Shown piece after piece: positions 32,030 to 43,200 of a stretch of DNA of 64,000 nucleotides. Within the stretch, counting starts at the first letter, position 1, and each line of letters opens with the position of its first letter. The notes under the pieces are model-generated. The model was not told where the DNA came from. It was given only the letters and a program-made list of their open reading frames with translations, and searched no databases. The position numbers and the translations under genes were made by a program. This DNA is from Hexactinellida sp. DTS-2022 (Eukaryota; Porifera; Hexactinellida), in assembly GCA_028753945.1 (NCBI GenBank), contig JAPNXP010000005.1, positions 4,836,001 to 4,900,000 on the forward strand. The letters are read 5' to 3'.

Positions 32030-33112
32030 TTACTCATCTGCTCGTAACTTACGTACATAATCAAAAATGTTTGAAATCAAAGAATGCAATAATCCAGACG
32101 TGGCGAATACTCCACCAACAATCCCGCATAATCGTATTATAAAATGCCAAAATGACTTTTCCCTTTCCCTAACGGTTACTACGACTGGATCGAATTCATA
32201 CTTGAATATTATACCAGTGTGTGTGTGTCTTTTCCCCGGAATAACCACACGATGGAGTTGTGTTACTGAGTACTGATAAGCGAGGTCAGTTGAATGCTTG
32301 CTGGTACGAAATATTGTCGGGACTACACGTAGGAAATACATATACATTATTTCCTTTTCCTCAGTCAACACTATTTCAGCTTCAAGTGAATTAATCATAC
32401 TTGATTTATCACCGAAAGATAAATTGTTAATTCGGTGCGAAAAGTTATAAGATTGTTTGCCAATAAACGCATTGAGATGGCTGTGTCCCATTGGGTGTGA
32501 GATCGCTTTACCGATGAAAATATGAAAGTTTCCACTAACTTTATTTACCGGAACTGAGCCGAAAATCCTACAAGAATCGAATTCAGAATTTGGAATTTCA
32601 TCATCGTTTATTGAAGGGAATGGAGTGAAAGAAGTTTCCTGAGCTCTGAAAATGTCATTTAGTGAGGAATACAAATCCTCGCCTGTACGTGCTCGTAGCT
32701 TTTTCCTTGTTTCAAACCATTTTTCTTGTTTTTTTGACATTTGGAATTTAGCAGGCTGTTCGCTTAATACTGTAGAAGATTTGATTTGCCCTCCCGCGAC
32801 ATCTAACAGGTCTGGCCCAAGAAAATCACACACCATTGGAATAACAATATCAACATTAAAAAATACTTTATTTTCAAAATCTCTATCGAGTGAATACTCA
32901 TAGTGTAAGTCTGAAGTTATGAAAGAAGATATTTCGTAGAAAGTAAGCAGAGAAAGGGCGAGAAAAATCGCGATTGTAACACATCCACCACTGCTAGACT
33001 GTCTCTGATAATCCTCTTCTACTTTAGGAAAGGCATCGAATTGTTTAATAATATCGACAGTGTTGGTATTCTCCATCAAATTACTGTTACTAGATCCTTT
33101 TCGACGTCTCAT
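32030..33112 (-). CDS. ERGIC2: ERGIC2, ER-Golgi cargo receptor subunit
   Basis: Single exon, 360 residues (human 377). DAFPKVEEDY at the N-terminus, a first membrane segment at about 45-65, a lumenal beta domain with CRIFGSVPVNKVSGNFHI and GKAISHPMGHSHLNAF, then FWHFIIRLCGIVGGVFATSG, which forms the second membrane segment, and a short cytosolic tail. These match the ERGIC/Erv41 family, which cycles between ER and Golgi as an Erv41-Erv46 complex retrieving or exporting cargo. A TTTTGTTATAG acceptor-like site lies about 15 nt before the ATG. The neighbouring DNAJC4 gene ends only 76 bp upstream on the plus coordinate, i.e. beyond this start codon. Confidence 0.94.
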   Translation of the reverse strand: MRRRKGSSNSNLMENTNTVDIIKQFDAFPKVEEDYQRQSSSGGCVTIAIFLALSLLTFYEISSFITSDLHYEYSLDRDFENKVFFNVDIVIPMVCDFLGPDLLDVAGGQIKSSTVLSEQPAKFQMSKKQEKWFETRKKLRARTGEDLYSSLNDIFRAQETSFTPFPSINDDEIPNSEFDSCRIFGSVPVNKVSGNFHIFIGKAISHPMGHSHLNAFIGKQSYNFSHRINNLSFGDKSSMINSLEAEIVLTEEKEIMYMYFLRVVPTIFRTSKHSTDLAYQYSVTQLHRVVIPGKRHTHTGIIFKYEFDPVVVTVREREKSFWHFIIRLCGIVGGVFATSGLLHSLISNIFDYVRKLRADE

Positions 33113-33188
33113 TTCTATTTGTGCTAGCTATAACAAAAGACCGTTTTAAAATTGTAATTTAGAAATCGCTATAATAGTATAAAATTTA

Positions 33189-33917
33189 TCATTTTTCAGA
33201 ATTTGTTACAGCATTTTTGGCAGCTCGCATATCTGAATTAGTCTTTAGCTCAATAAGATGATCGATATTCGATCTCTCACGAGCTCTGTCCTTTACACTT
33301 TGGAGAAATTCCTTGTTTTTCTCGCTTTCTCGCTCTAGCACTTGTGATAGTCCATATTTATATTTCCTTATCTGCCAATTCTTGATGGAATACCATAGGA
33401 AACACAACCCAATCATGAACATAATAACTTTTAAATGTTTCATATTGGTCTCAACTCTGGTTTGATTAACATTAGCTGTTGGAAATATGTTATCCAGCCA
33501 TTTAGCTATCTTGGGATATTCCTCTGGAGGAGGATATTCAGGATTCGAATCACGTTGGAAAAAATCATTTTGGAAGTTTGGTATTGAAAATAAGTTATCT
33601 AATTTAGAATTGTACGCGCTTCGTGTTACTGGATCATAAAGTTGGTTGTAAGCTTCTTTAACTTCTAAGAATGTTTCTGTTGCTTTCTTTGCACTGCCTA
33701 AGTTCAGGTCTGGATGGTATTTCTTTGATAAGTCTAGAAATGCTGTTTTTATTTCAGAGCGTGTTGCATTTCGTGCAATACCAAGAATACCGTAGTAGTC
33801 TGGTATATTCCTGTCTTGTGAGCTGTGAATACAGAATATCTGTGATACTTGCAGAAACAATTTTCTTCGCACTTTGAAACCTATAAATAGACTCGATCCC
33901 TTCCTCATTAGATGCAT
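33189..33917 (-). CDS. DNAJC4: DNAJC4-like membrane J-domain protein
   Basis: Single exon, 242 residues from the ATG at 33917 (human DNAJC4 241). A basic, hydroxyl-rich N-terminus (MHLMRKGSSLFIGFKVRRK) resembles a mitochondrial presequence. A J domain follows at about 42-110 (DYYGILGIARNATRSEIK with the HPD motif in KKYHPDLN), then a spacer, a single membrane segment at about 165-185 (VIMFMIGLCFLWYSI) and a charged helix with RARERSN, the same order as human DNAJC4. J proteins stimulate Hsp70 ATPase; the role of DNAJC4 is poorly known. Distances to both neighbours are about 75-130 bp. Confidence 0.82.
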   Translation of the reverse strand: MHLMRKGSSLFIGFKVRRKLFLQVSQIFCIHSSQDRNIPDYYGILGIARNATRSEIKTAFLDLSKKYHPDLNLGSAKKATETFLEVKEAYNQLYDPVTRSAYNSKLDNLFSIPNFQNDFFQRDSNPEYPPPEEYPKIAKWLDNIFPTANVNQTRVETNMKHLKVIMFMIGLCFLWYSIKNWQIRKYKYGLSQVLERESEKNKEFLQSVKDRARERSNIDHLIELKTNSDMRAAKNAVTNSEK

Positions 33918-34049
33918 CACTTAATTAACAAATAAAAAATGTATATCATTAATATTTTTTCCAAATAGAACGTTCAATTTTTAGTATCTAGAACGACCTG
34001 TATATGAATATAAATATACTAAAATTTAAATTTAAATAAATAACATCAG

Positions 34050-34769
34050 TTAAATGCAGTCATCTGTCTCTAAAAAAATTAGTTTTGCTATGACTGGATC
34101 TTCAAGAGGGTATATTTCCTCTTTAGCAACGAACAGTTGATTTAGGCATTTCGTATACGCACCCATTTCTTGAACAAAAGGTGTGATATCAATAATACGA
34201 GTTACCCATTGAGTAGCGAACTGTTCTAGAAGCTCACCTTTCAGCCCGAGCTGTATGGCTCTACGGGAGACACTCCCTCCACTCGGGCTATGGTCCGGGT
34301 CCCATTGTAACCGTACCTTAAGACCGTCCTTTGATAGTCCCTGTTCCTTTTGCTTTCTGGGGACCAGCGCATGGGATAGGATTGTCTCGAATGAGTGTCT
34401 TGGTATTTGAATGGCTAGGATTCTCTCCTGTCCCTTTTTAGAAGCCCAGTTCGATCTGTACATCATCCAGAGGAAATTTGTTTTTATCCAAGACATTCTT
34501 GTGAATAGATAGCCCGGCCCTCCGAATTTCTGATTTTTAACTGCGAAATCCGCGATTTCTGGATTAAATGCTTGATATACATATACACTTTCGCTGTCAA
34601 ATTGCGCTAGAATATGTTTTCCTTCTTTCGGCCACAACTTTTTCATTTCTAAGTAAGGAGCGACTAACCACTGTTTCATAAAATCATGAATTGTTGGTGG
34701 GATTTTTGCCATTAAAGTGTCCACAATCATATCTTCATTTGATTCTACTTCGGACAAAGCAGTAGCCAT
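34050..34769 (-). CDS. DUF4291-family protein
   Basis: A frame of 239 residues from the ATG at 34769. The central region matches the DUF4291 family as I know it from bacteria and fungi: VYQAFNPEIADFAVKN, FTRMSWIKTNFLWMMYRSNW, GQERILAIQIPRHSFE, VRLQWDPDHSP, RAIQLGLKGELLEQF and ITPFVQEM. Bacterial members are about 200 residues; here there is a longer N-terminus and a C-terminal extension ending ETDDCI. Biochemical function is not established to my knowledge. A strong acceptor (TTTATTTCAG) lies about 20 nt before the ATG, so an upstream non-coding or short coding exon is likely. A patchy distribution suggests horizontal transfer, but the gene is embedded among ordinary animal genes with similar base composition. 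Confidence 0.82.
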   Translation of the reverse strand: MATALSEVESNEDMIVDTLMAKIPPTIHDFMKQWLVAPYLEMKKLWPKEGKHILAQFDSESVYVYQAFNPEIADFAVKNQKFGGPGYLFTRMSWIKTNFLWMMYRSNWASKKGQERILAIQIPRHSFETILSHALVPRKQKEQGLSKDGLKVRLQWDPDHSPSGGSVSRRAIQLGLKGELLEQFATQWVTRIIDITPFVQEMGAYTKCLNQLFVAKEEIYPLEDPVIAKLIFLETDDCI

Positions 34770-34979
34770 AAGCAACACTATACTACTGAAATAAATAAAC
34801 ACCGGATTACATCAGACTAAGGAATTAATAATTAATCAAAGAGCAAATTTTCCGATTTATTCTGTTACAATCACAATTATTTAACATATCTTTATAACTT
34901 AGTATATACCAACGAAAACAAAATATAATTAGAGACAAACTATGAGCACAATACAGCCGTGAGTACTGATTAGTACGCA

Positions 34980-37900
34980 CTAAGCAACCTTCGATAGGCT
35001 ACAGCTACGTAGATTGTCCCCCAATTCAGCTCCAATGTCCATGTCAATACTCATAGAGCGACCTGAAAACTTTTGGAAACTCATCTGTCTGAATTCCTTC
35101 CCGTAGCTAGCGATTAACAAGTGCTTTCTACTGGTGAACAGAGGAGTCATCGCGGTCCTACGGAACTTATCTGGGTGGATAATAAGGAACATGCCAATCC
35201 GTTGTGACTCTGGTAGAGATCTCCCGTATGTCTGTAGATGCGCCTCGAATTGTATGATGGCACTTTCGTTTCCGAGAATCTCATTCAACGACTTAACTTC
35301 TAACCTAATTTGAAGTTGTATAAAGAGGATATATTCCAATGTTTGTTTGCGTCTAGTCGCATATGAGATAACTCAATAAACTTTTAATAAATAACAATTA
35401 GGGGATGTCGAATTTTGTATGTGCGTGATAATATGATGATATCAAAAGTTGCAAGTAACTAAGTACTTAATAAATTACAAATATCAAAAGGTTTTCAGAA
35501 TATACTTCATTAATTACAAAGTTTTCATGGATTCAAAACAATGTTGTCAAATGTGTACCACAATATAAAATAACAACTCACTTGTTCATAAGAGCCCAAT
35601 TCTCAAGATACACTTGAGACGGACATATAACTGCCACGGGACACCTTATTATCTTCGGTATTGTAACTACGATATTCTCTATCTCCGGAGCCCGTATGTA
35701 ATGCAGCTCTATCTGTCTGGGGGACACTACGCTGCCGTCCCTTAACGTACCGAGGAACGAGGCTCTGTCGATTATCTTTAAAGTTCCATCAGGTAACATT
35801 TCACCGAGATCTCCTATAGAGTTATAGTACAATGTTATAATCTCATTAGCAATTAGACTCATAAAACTACAGTGGATTCCGGATATAAGAACATCGTCGG
35901 GAACTGTATATAGTGTTCTTATAACCGGTGTTCTTAAATCCGGCATCTACTGTATTATTATATCTGTACATGCACATATTAACCATATATAAATCCCAAT
36001 ATTTAATGGTAAGTCCTAGTGAAAGATTCAAAAATGCCCGTAGCGAGGAATAAACACTATATACAATGTATAACGGAATAAAATTGTATAGAATAAACTA
36101 TTATAAACTACCTGTCATTAGCCATCCATCTTTGTCTATCCTTGTAATGTTAGCGACAGGCTCGCCCAGATATCCTAGGAACTGAGAGGGTCCCTTAACG
36201 CATATCTCCTTATACCCGAACTCTGCATCCACCAGTTTGAGTTGGCAGAAGGGGACAGGCGGCCCCACCCCCGTGCTGTAGCAGGCCCCTGGGAGGGTAC
36301 ACGACACAACTCCGTACTCAGACAAGCCGTACACCTCCAGCACAACGCTAGCTAGAGAAGAGACAGTATAAATAGGAGTAACCTCGGTTATCCAAACACA
36401 CTTGTTTGTCATAATGTTATTCAATAAGTTAGTTCAGCCTTAAATTATTCGAACATATTTGACTGGTCCCAACGAGTTCGGAAAATCGAGGTTTCATTGT
36501 ACACACATTCATGGTTGAGATAATACAGTCAGGCTTTTAAATTATGAACATTCAACGGGCCGAAAATTGTGTTCATAATCGAGAGACAGTATAATAAGCG
36601 AACTCAACTAAATACAAACCCTATATAAGTTTAATTGGGACCATAGAGCAGTTATCTACTATATTAAGCAGCCTGAATTTGTTCGCAATAAGCAGACCTG
36701 CCTGTATAATGTTACAATCACTAACAAATACTTACGGAAGGCATAAGTAAAGAACTCCACTATCTCCGGGGCGGTTATGGCCTCGTACCCGGTGAGCAGC
36801 AGTCTAACTCTACCCCCGATAGCGTCATAGGCACCGCTGAACACAAAACTCTCAATAGAAGAATATTCGTAGACATAACCAGAACGCAGAGCTTTTATTC
36901 TACTCTGCTTTGCGAATCTGAAAAGATAGTTCCACCAAAAGGAAGGTTTTAAAATATCAGAAAACTCATTGAATAGCGATTTCTGCAAGCGGGGTGGGCA
37001 TATGAATATGGTGGGACGGAAGTACTCCAGCTCTGTTACAATCTGAGCCTCGAGTCCGAGGTTGTACGGCATCTGCACGAAGCTAAACTTAGCTCCGTGA
37101 TAGAACATTATTGCCTACAGAGGATAATAATTATATAGCTTACAGGATTTCACGTATTAACAAACGAGAGTATAGTTTGCCTGTTCGCCTAATAACAATT
37201 GCTCTAACAGTAATATTTCTCTAAGAATACTAGCAAGTTATTTCAGTCCCCAAACGAGCATTTAAAGTTAATTCTCTTTCTCTCATAGCAAGTTCACCTA
37301 TTGGCAAGCAAATTTGGTGCAAATACGACATGCCATTAATCCATTATGCGAACACTACTGTACATATATATATAGAGCTCAGCTCTAGTAGAGTACAGTA
37401 TTAAATAGTAAAAAGTCAGTCTTAGCCCAAAGGTCAACATTGGAAACTAAGAAAAAAATACCTCTAAGTGTCTGAATTTACATATCTGCTAAGTTATATC
37501 TTAGAAACAAGCTCACCATGATAAGCTGTCCATATATGTGGCAGAGAGGTATAACAGAGAGATACGAGTCGTCTGACGTAATAACCGCCTCTTGGCCTAC
37601 TGTCATTATTATACTGGCCATGTTTGACACGATGTTAGCGTGAGTTAGCTTAACGGCTTTCGTGTCGCCACTGACTCCTGGTGTGAATATTATACTAGCG
37701 ATATCTTGCTGGGAAGGGGGTGTGTGTTCTACGGGGTTGTCCGCACCTATAAATAGAGAGGAATTGTAGCGGTTTGTAAAGAAATAATAGTCAGTAGAAC
37801 TTCGTTAGTACGAGCATGGTCAATACGAAATTCTGGAAATACGAACACTATTCAGCCCCTGTAATGCCTTTTCAATTCAAATGATATTGGTTAATACGAA

Positions 37901-39361
37901 TTCCGGATAAGGCGAACATATGTCAACGGTCCCCTGGTGTTCGTACTAACGATGGTCTACTGTAATTAGTTAACAGAACAAACCTTCACTTTCAAGAGTC
38001 ATCATTGAAGTTATCTAAAAACAATTCAACCCATAAAATATAAAATTAAATTATCCACACGCATCAAATGTCTCACAGGAATATTGTATTCGTCAGCTTT
38101 GCTCCTCTCCTCCTCTGTTATAACACCGATCTTAACAACCAACTTTACCGGTACTTCAGTGCACAGAATATCCAACAGAGGAATGCATTGGTTCTCATCT
38201 ACGAATAAAACCTATAGGAACAGCTGTGAAATTTTCATTATAATTTTCAGGCACTGGCAAGGACCAAGGTCATTTTTAACATAAATTAATCTTTAAAAAC
38301 CCATTAAATTATATATGTTATACACTAGATTTATGTGCAGAATTTCGTAGTATGAAACACGGTTAATACGAACACTATTACCCTTCAAAGCATTTTCTAT
38401 AGAAATTACACAGGGTAAATACGAATCGGACAAGGAGAACGCATTTTGACGGTCCCTTGGTGTTCGTACTAACAAAGCTCTACTGTATATCTTACGTCTA
38501 TATTGGGCGCTGGGTCTTTAGTGAGTATAGCGATCTTAGAAGCATTAGAGAACGTATCGTGTATACCGATCAGTACGTGATTGAAAGCGTAGCACATCTC
38601 TGCTATTACTGCCCACTCCATAATGTTACCAGCTATAACAGCCACGTGTAGCCCTCTGTTGGGTGTGAAACCGCGAAATGAGAGTCCAGATCCGAGGTTT
38701 GTTAGCATTTGGTTGACATGCTCGTAGTTTAACCACTATAGTATTATACAGTTATGTATAGCAATATGTAGGGGCCGTTTAACGTTACGTAACGCTTACA
38801 AGGGGGGGGGGGGGGGGGGGTTAATTAACCAATTTATGATATACTATACATTTCTACTACAAAACTGTCAAAAAACCTGATATAGCAAGGGGGAGTGAGA
38901 AATTTGCGTTACGTAACATTTGAATGGACTTGTATAATAGTTAACTAATGTATGATATACTATACATTTTCTATTACAAAACTGTCAAAAAGCGCGACAT
39001 ATGGAGGGGGGTATCTAAACTTTTGCGCTACGTAACATTTGAATGTACTTGTATAATACTTACAGGATAGTATTACCTTATATGGTGTGAAGGGACCTTT
39101 GTAGCCCATACAGGGTGCAGTGGGAGCAATACGGAGTCCCTTCTGGAATGCATCGTATAGAGTTTTGCATTCTTTCGTGAAACCATCGTATTCCTTATCA
39201 GAATCTATGTAAGCGGAGTTGACGAATGTTCCATTTTCGAGTTTCCGCGATTGTTTGTGGAGACGAGCGGTATTGAGAAAGTATACAACTTTTCTTTTCG
39301 CGAAAAAGAGTTTATATATAATGTACGAGAGTACGACGGATATTAACAGCTTGAATAACAT
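34980..39361 (-). CDS. Long-chain acyl-CoA synthetase-like protein with eroded catalytic motifs
   Basis: Eight exons, 39361-39077, 38735-38496, 38211-38061, 37746-37517, 37114-36736, 36351-36112, 35813-35582 and 35304-34980, 693 residues (human ACSL1 698). The exon 3 donor is uncertain: a better GT at 38076 would need the acceptor at CTTCCCAG in exon 4. An N-terminal signal anchor (MLFKLLISVVLSYIIYKLFF) and the order of ANL-superfamily motifs match ACSL: WLNYEHV, the P-loop, GGRVRLLLTGYEAITAPEI, DKDGWLMTGDLGEMLPDG. However the P-loop reads FTPGVSGDTKAVKLTH instead of FTSGTTGxPKGxxxTH, the linker IDRASFLGTLRDGSVVSP lacks the usual KK and GEY, and the C-terminal lysine region reads MTPLFTSRK, with the expected catalytic Lys replaced. 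Probably an ER or outer-mitochondrial membrane protein with altered or absent synthetase activity. Confidence 0.82.
35880..35952. mobile_element. MITE, CAGTGGATGCCGG family (73-bp derivative)
   Basis: Ends CAGTGGATTCCGGATATAAG / AAATCCGGCATCTACTG with TA flanks; lies in intron 6 of the acyl-CoA synthetase-like gene. Confidence 0.8.
36536..36704. mobile_element. MITE, CAGTCAGG family (copy 3)
   Basis: Ends CAGTCAGGCTTTTAAATT / AGCAGACCTGCCTG with TA flanks, in intron 5 of the acyl-CoA synthetase-like gene; interior matches 343-524. Confidence 0.8.
37174..37360. mobile_element. MITE, CAGTGGTGTTCGCC family, longer decayed copy
   Basis: Left part GTTCGCCTAATAACAATTGC and right end ATTATGCGAACACTACTG followed by TA match the nested element at 5740-5902; an interior AGCAAGTT...GGTGCAAATACG is retained. 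In intron 4 of the acyl-CoA synthetase-like gene. Confidence 0.65.
37366..37475. mobile_element. Partial TATATAGAGCTCAG element
   Basis: Left end TATATATAGAGCTCAGCTCT and interior CTTAGCCCAAAGGTCAA resemble 19446-19611; the right end is not clear. Same intron as the preceding element. Confidence 0.4.
37792..37962. mobile_element. MITE, CAGTAGAACCTCG family
   Basis: Ends CAGTAGAACTTCGTTAGTAC / GTACTAACGATGGTCTACTG, 171 bp, in intron 3 of the acyl-CoA synthetase-like gene. Confidence 0.75.
38325..38485. mobile_element. MITE, CAGTAGAACCTCG family, left end decayed
   Basis: Interior GGTTAATACGAACACTAT and GACGGTCCCTTGGTGTTCGT and right end GTACTAACAAAGCTCTACTG place it in this family. It fills most of intron 2 of the acyl-CoA synthetase-like gene. 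Confidence 0.65.
38802..38820. repeat. Poly-G tract (19 G)
   Basis: Nineteen consecutive G in AT-rich DNA, in intron 1 of the acyl-CoA synthetase-like gene. On the coding (minus) strand it is poly-C. Exact length may be a sequencing artefact. Confidence 0.85.
38821..39059. repeat. Two tandem ~119-bp units
   Basis: Units 38821-38940 and 38941-39059 share TATGATATACTATACATTT, ACAAAACTGTCAAAAA, GCGTTACGTAACATTTGAAT and CTTGTATAATA; each contains a G-run. GTTACGTAACGC also precedes the poly-G tract, so a third partial unit may be present. They make up most of intron 1. Confidence 0.8.
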
Positions 39362-40214
39362 ATTGGAAGTTCTTTGCAGAAGAGATCAGAAGCGAAGCAA
39401 TGGATTAATCAAAGATGAAATTTCATTTTATACTAATTTACAAAAAGTCTATCGACAAGTCATGGATTGATTAGTTTACAAATTTTATGCTCGGTTTGGG
39501 CACAAAGATGTGTAATATTGCGAAGTACGATACTTTTAATATAAAACTACATCGTAAAACTGTGATATTCATATTAATTCAATCATATAATGTTAATTCA
39601 ATCAAGTTATAAAATTCAAATGGACACTGTCTAGTCAGAAATTTACAATTACGTAATTAGAGTTTTGCATTGGAGCATGTAGATATTGTAATTAATGAAA
39701 GAATAATTTTTTATTCAATCTGACAGACCTCACTGTATCAGCAATAGAATACACGAATTTGTAAAACAGTGTATAAAGCTTTTATAGTAACTGTGTGGGA
39801 GTACATAATTCCATTAATTAATAGTAAATAACTGCAATAATAGCATGGCAAGGTTTCCATAATAACTGGTTTATCATTACTAGGTGAATACCTAAATTAG
39901 TTTGCAACATAAAACCAAAAGGCCAAAAGGGGAATCAAGTAATTCAGAACCTTATAAGGTAGCAAATTTAAATCTCAAACTTGTACTCAAAGGAATTCTA
40001 GCTACACAATCCAACTCAATATATATCAGTAAATACTTATGCATTCATAATTTTAACGAAATTACAATCTTAACACCAAAATAGATTGCTACACAAACAA
40101 ATACAATTATCATTAATTTGTTGTCATGCATACAAAATATACACACAAGAAGACAGATGAATAAAATTAAAGAATCATAATTATAAACAAATGGGAGTGG
40201 TTAAAACACAGGTG
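39362..40214. other. Gap between MICAL 3' end and acyl-CoA synthetase-like 5' end
   Basis: No gene, RNA or clear repeat is seen in 853 bp. It includes the MICAL 3' UTR and the promoter of the synthetase-like gene on the minus strand. Confidence 0.5.
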
Positions 40215-43200
40215 TTAATATTTAGAGTATTTGCTTCGATGACCTTTGGGATTTTCTATAAATAGAGCGTCAGACATGATTCCATCTGTAAACCTTTGGA
40301 ACGCAAGTGGTAACATACTTAATCTGTATTCATCTTCTTCTTGCTCGCTAATTCGCTCTTGGTCGATCTGTCCTATTAAATCGTCCATTTCTTGGATAAT
40401 TGTCATTTTCTCGTTCAAAAGAGCTTTGCTTTCAACGCCTTGGAAGTTCATATCAGTTTCCTGTTTCCTTCGGAGTTCATTCTCGACGCGATACAACTCG
40501 TCTCTAAGCTGGAGATCCTTAAAATCCAGACTCAGGTCTCTGTCCAAACGGACGAGATCATTCTTCATGTTTATAATCTCAGACCAATCCTTCAGGTAGC
40601 GCACCAAGTTATCATCATTGGAATCTTCAGTATTACGTATCTTACACTCGAAATATTTCCCCTTATCTTCCAATAGGGTCATTTTCTGATGCACTAAGTC
40701 CATTTGTTCATCTAGCTCCATTGCCCGTCGGAAGGCATCCTGTTCCTTTTGGTTTTCAGCCTGTGCCGCGTCTGATTGAGTATCGTCTTCGTCTCCAACG
40801 CTCTGACTCATGTCTATAGGCACATCCACTGTTCTCTGCACCTGTGGAGACTGTGTGCTAATAATGCGGGTGTTCCTATAACGCTTTGATCTGTACAGTG
40901 ACCCCTGGCCTGAATAAGCGCTCAGTCTGTTTCGGGTAATTGGCAATATGGGCTCGGTAGATTGAGTGGCGGTACGTGAGTGTATATTTCTGGTCTCTAT
41001 CGGGGTAGATTGAGTGGAGCTACGTGAGTGTATATTCCTGGTTTCTAACGGTGTTTCTATCGGGGTCTCGTCCTCTAAGGGAACAGAGGATACCGATTCA
41101 AGTGCCATGGAGAAATGCAGACAGGTATCTGGCTGTACTTTCATTTGTTCTACAGGTCCCTGTGTTATTATAGTAGGTATAGTAGGTATCGGGACAGGAG
41201 TATCGTCTGTTATGGCTTTCCCGATCTCTTCTTCTAGAGAAATCTGTTCAGCCTTCAGAGCTTTAATCTCAATACTGTTCCTGGCTCTATGAGGATGGTT
41301 CTCTATGGTCTCTTTGACCTGTGAGAGACGCTTCTGTCGCTCTAATAGAGACGGGCGTTCTACGCTTGTGGGTTGGTAAGTTGATGTGCGTTTGTGTTTC
41401 GTAGCAGCTCTCGGGTTAAATTGGGCGTTTGTAGGGTTATTAAAGTGGGCGTTGGTAGAGTTAAAGGAACCACGGAGCAGGCATTCACTGCTCTGTGCTT
41501 TGAATATGTTGTAGCGATGGAACACCTGTACGTTAGGACCTACGTCATCAGTGGCATCGTCTCTGTTTGTGTATAGGTCGCTCATCGATTTCTTATGTTG
41601 AGGAGCTGGGTAGTTGGAAATAACGGATTTCGTAGGCAACTTGGGTTCATTTTCATCCAATGTTTCGGATTGTTCAGGGTGGGATCTCATACTTGAGCGG
41701 TCAAACCGTGGTTCATAAGATGATTTCTTTTGTTGCCGCATGTTAACCTGTGTCTGACTGCGCTTTGAGAATGAGTCTTCCAGTTGTTCTTTCTGTACAA
41801 GCTTTTCTAAGGAGGGTGGGTCTAATACGGATTTGATTCTGTGCTCTCTCATTGGAGCGACAGATTTATCGTTGCTCTTGTAGACCCGAGGAAGAATAGG
41901 ACTCTCGGCCAATACGGGTTCCGAACGTTTTCTCATTTGATAAGGATGTGACGCTGGAGGAATAACTTTAGACGGGGAGGGTGGGTTAAGTTTTGGTGAA
42001 TTTAGATAATTAGATGGCTCTTTGGGTGCTTCATCTGACACTGGTTCATCGGCTATATACTTTTGTGGCTGCGTAGTAGGATTGTCTAATAACGGTTGAC
42101 TTATTGTTCTCTGTTTTTTGTCTTGATTAGAGATTATAGCGTGCACTGTTTTAACTGGGGTTTCAGGGACGTGTGGAGTATCCACGGTGAATGCACGTTC
42201 CCTGGCTTCGCTTGCTTTGGAGGCGATTTGTTCTGTTGTGAGATGAGGCATGTCCTTAACGTGTTTTAGTGTGTGATAGCCTGTAGCGAAATCAGCTGAT
42301 TCAATTGAACTGAAATGGTAAGGGCATAGGAAAGTGATTGTTTGATCCTCATTGTGGTAAACGGAACAGTTGTTACTCGTTAGTTGGGTGTTACAATTCG
42401 TAAATTCGCATGTGAAACATTTTCGATGGAAGAAGTGCCCCTCAGCTGATATCTTTTCTGTTGTGTATATAAACAGGTTACATTTGCGACAGAGTGTATC
42501 TTGTTGTGCTCCCACTTTCGCGAATAAAGCATTCACGTCACCTCTCACTTTGGAATCGCGTTTAGTTCCCCCATGCTTCCGCTTAAATGTTAATTTATTA
42601 TAAATACGACTTAAAGTGTTTTTGGAATTTGTAGATTCGTGTTTGAAGAAATCAAACCAGAGCATTAGATAGCAAATAACCTCAAGTTGATCAGGATTAA
42701 ATAAGAATTTAGAAGCTGTGAACATTGGAGAAATTCCAAAGTTTTCATCAGCAATCTTGAAAACACGTTCCAACCGTTCGAGTGTATTAATCCCTTTAAC
42801 ATCTTTCAAATCAAGTAAGTCGGGTCGAAACCGCGATATTATATAAGCGAATGCACTCCCGTCTTTAAAGGTTGCCCAAAAGTTGGATTTGTCGATTGGA
42901 ATTTGGCTGTGAGAAAGCGTCTCTTTGAACCAACTCTGCATTTGGGTGATTTGATCGTTCCCTAAATTTGCACCTTTCTTTTGCGCAGGTTTATTTTGGA
43001 AATTAGATTGCAACTCGTCGTGTAGGCTTCTAGGCTTGGTTGTTAACAGAGAATTTGTAACTGTGTTGATTGGCTCTGAATTGAGTGGCTTAATGCTAGC
43101 AGTATGTATGCCCTGCCATTTTGCACCTGAGTGCTTAGTAAATAGATGTTTGTATTTCTGTTGTAGCTCGTTTGATATTTTAGTTGGAAGTTGGTAATTA

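Noticed and set aside
37115..37516. Introns of the ACSL-like gene as introner-type elements
   Set aside because: Nearly every intron contains a MITE, but MITE ends do not coincide with splice sites, so insertion into existing introns is the simpler view.
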